The notes beneath the pieces are model-generated. The model was not told the origin of the DNA and ran no database searches. It was given only the letters and a program-made list of their open reading frames with translations. Of a stretch of 7,108 bases of DNA, positions 5,404 through 7,108 are shown piece after piece. A program made the position numbers and the translations under genes. The stretch is taken from positions 1 through 7,108 of the forward strand of contig CALDGN010000228.1 in the NCBI GenBank assembly GCA_937942965.1. Reading direction: 5' to 3'. Every line of letters starts with the position of its first letter. Position 1 is the first letter of the stretch. The DNA comes from an uncultured Acidimicrobiales bacterium. GTDB taxonomy: Bacteria > Actinomycetota > Acidimicrobiia > Acidimicrobiales > UBA10347.

Positions 5404-7108
5404 ATGACACGCCGGGAAGCAACGTTGATCGAACGACTCGTCAGCCTCAATGACATGAGCGCTGCGTTAGCGAGAGTCGAGACCGACGTCGACCTGTTGT
5501 CCATCGCCCTCGATCACATGGGCCGGCTGTTTAACGCCGAGCGGATCGATATCACGGTCATGGACGACGACCCCGCAACCGTCCAGATGATCGTGTTGAA
5601 CGACGAGGCGAACGGGGCTATCCCTGATGGGGCGCTCATGGCGTTCGACGAATCGATCCCGTGCCTCGGCCAAGAAGACGGCGATCTCGTCCACATCCAC
5701 GACATGAGCGCACAAACTCATGTGGCGCTCACCCGCCCTCACGAGATCGATGGCTACCAGTCCATGCTCAGCGCCGGGCTGTTCGCTCGTGACCGCTACC
5801 TCGGCACGTTCAATCTGTTCAGCCTGGAGCCGAACCGCTTCGATGACGATGATCGACTCGTCGCGCGCCAGGCATGTGCCTTCATCGGCTCCGCGATGCA
5901 GAACATTGAATCGCACAACGAAGCCCAGCGACGGCTCCGCGAGATCCGGATCCTGAACAACATCGGCCAGTCGCTGGCCGAAGTCACCGACCTCGACCAT
6001 GCGTTGTCCACGGTCAGCCATGCGGCGCTCGAAGCACTCGGCGCGAGCAACTGCTCGGTCATGCTGCTCAATGACGACCACACCGAAGTCACCGTCGCCT
6101 CGGACCAGGCCGCAGACCCGGACACCGTGTCGATCGCCGGCGCGGCCATCCCCATGGACCTGCTGCCCGATCTCTACAGCGCGATGCTCGACCGAGTCCC
6201 GACGATGATCCCCGACTGCCAGAACGCCACGATCGTCGCACCCATCCGAGACCTGCTCGTCGCTCGCAACGATCATTGCCTGATGGCGCTCCCCTTGCTC
6301 GCCCGCAAGGAAGTCATCGGCGCCATCGTTGTTGCGTCGACGCGACCGGGCTTCGTATTCAGCGATGCCGCTATCGGCCTCGGTGAATCGATCAGTAAGC
6401 AGGTCGCCGCAGCGGTCGACAACGCTCGCCTGTTCGATCAGCACCAGCGGGCTGCCGACGCGGCCGAAGAAGCCAACCGGGCCAAGAGCGAATTCGTCGC
6501 CAACATGAGCCATGAACTCCGCACGCCCATGAACGGTGTGATCGGCATGACGAGCCTGCTCCTCGACACCGAGCTGAGCCGGGACCAGGCCGAGTTCGTC
6601 AACACGATCCGCACTAGCGGCGACGCACTCTTGTCGGTCATCAACGACATCCTCGACTTCTCCAAAATCGAGGCTCGCAAGCTTGAGCTCGAAGCGCACC
6701 CGTTCTCGCTGCGGTCGTGCGTCGAGGACTCGCTCGACATCGTCTCGCACAAGGCAGTCGAGAAGAACCTCACGCTCGCGTTCAGCGTCGACCACGACCT
6801 GCCCGACACCTACGTCGGCGATGTCACCCGCATCCGCCAGATCCTGAACAACCTGCTCGGCAACGCATGCAAGTTCACCGAAGCTGGCGAGATCGTGACG
6901 AGCGTGACCGGTTCGGTCGATAGCTCGACCGGCGAGGCAACGCTCTCGCTCTCGGTGTCCGATAGCGGCATCGGCATCTCGCCCGAAGGGATTGCGAGCC
7001 TGTTCACCCCGTTCACGCAGGCCGACGCGTCGACGACGCGCCGGTTCGGCGGCACCGGTCTAGGCCTGACGATCAGCCGACAACTCGCCGAGATGATGGG
7101 CGGTGAAC
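5404..7108 (+). CDS. GAF-GAF-HisKA-HATPase sensor histidine kinase (3' end missing)
   Basis: An open frame of 568 codons with no stop runs off the right edge. No membrane segment is seen, so the visible part should be cytoplasmic. Residues about 8-168 and 182-345 are two GAF-like sensory domains, each ending in a signalling helix (SAMQNIESHNEAQRRLREI; AAVDNARLFDQHQRA). The HisKA domain (about 360-425) contains FVANMSHELRTPMNGVIGM with phospho-acceptor His370, then LSVINDILDFSKIEARKLELE. The HATPase domain begins near 470 with the N box QILNNLLGNACKFT (Asn487), the G1 box DSGIGIS (520-526), FTPFTQADASTTRRFGGTGLGL spanning the F and G2 boxes (G2 at 549-555), and LAEMMGGE at the edge. The close match to BarA-type kinases suggests receiver and perhaps HPt domains downstream, which are not visible. 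ATG 5404 is the first start in frame and has no clear Shine-Dalgarno sequence; ATG 5455 is an alternative. The GAF ligands are unknown. Confidence 0.92.
   Translation, partial: MTRREATLIERLVSLNDMSAALARVETDVDLLSIALDHMGRLFNAERIDITVMDDDPATVQMIVLNDEANGAIPDGALMAFDESIPCLGQEDGDLVHIHDMSAQTHVALTRPHEIDGYQSMLSAGLFARDRYLGTFNLFSLEPNRFDDDDRLVARQACAFIGSAMQNIESHNEAQRRLREIRILNNIGQSLAEVTDLDHALSTVSHAALEALGASNCSVMLLNDDHTEVTVASDQAADPDTVSIAGAAIPMDLLPDLYSAMLDRVPTMIPDCQNATIVAPIRDLLVARNDHCLMALPLLARKEVIGAIVVASTRPGFVFSDAAIGLGESISKQVAAAVDNARLFDQHQRAADAAEEANRAKSEFVANMSHELRTPMNGVIGMTSLLLDTELSRDQAEFVNTIRTSGDALLSVINDILDFSKIEARKLELEAHPFSLRSCVEDSLDIVSHKAVEKNLTLAFSVDHDLPDTYVGDVTRIRQILNNLLGNACKFTEAGEIVTSVTGSVDSSTGEATLSLSVSDSGIGISPEGIASLFTPFTQADASTTRRFGGTGLGLTISRQLAEMMGGE

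Noticed and set aside
5345..5407. Short GTG-initiated frame of 20 codons ending in TGA over the kinase start
   Set aside because: It has no Shine-Dalgarno sequence and no recognisable product; the overlap with ATG 5404 is probably accidental.
5467..6795. 442-residue minus-strand open frame
   Set aside because: It lies opposite the GAF and HisKA region of the kinase, whose motifs are unmistakable on the + strand; it has no motif of its own.
1..7108. CRISPR array, tRNA/rRNA, insertion sequence or prophage signals
   Set aside because: No spaced direct repeats, terminal inverted repeats, transposase motifs or structural RNA genes were seen; composition appears uniform across the window.

Overview
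The window looks like ordinary chromosomal DNA from a high-GC Gram-positive-type bacterium, most likely an actinobacterium and perhaps of the Acidimicrobiia type. This is inferred from the G/C-rich third codon positions, the GTG starts, strong GGAG/GGAGGT ribosome binding sites and the protein families present. It is not a proven placement. All real genes lie on the + strand. The long minus-strand open frames are codon-bias shadows.

Layout. (1) Bases 2-49 are the last 15 codons of an unidentified gene whose stop overlaps the next start (TGATG). (2) A class III (CaiB/BaiF) CoA-transferase follows (49-1275). (3) A DUF4349-type lipoprotein (1359-2783) has an extra beta-rich domain and a C-terminal membrane segment, and is closed by a clear intrinsic terminator (2859-2901). 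(4) A promoter region with two dyads (about 2939-3040) precedes a three-gene operon: a PadR-type repressor (3060-3404), a membrane protein joining an N-terminal HAAS-like helical domain to an NfeD-type membrane/OB-fold protein (3385-4173), and an SPFH/stomatin-family (paraslipin/QmcA-like) protein (4240-5199). Two hairpins (5197-5214, 5236-5263) end it. (5) After a 204-base gap containing an 18-base dyad comes a GAF-GAF-HisKA-HATPase sensor histidine kinase (5404 onward), which runs off the window end after 568 codons.

The most interesting part is region 4. NfeD plus SPFH pairs are a known membrane-microdomain module, and PadR plus HAAS pairs are a known transcription-control module. Here the two appear merged in one protein within one operon. 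This suggests a PadR-controlled, membrane-sensing circuit in which the NfeD/SPFH assembly is wired to its own repressor through the HAAS domain. That wiring is inference; the gene order, the overlap and the domain motifs are visible directly. A 12-base tandem duplication at the padR/haas-nfeD junction duplicates the Shine-Dalgarno sequence and the start codon.
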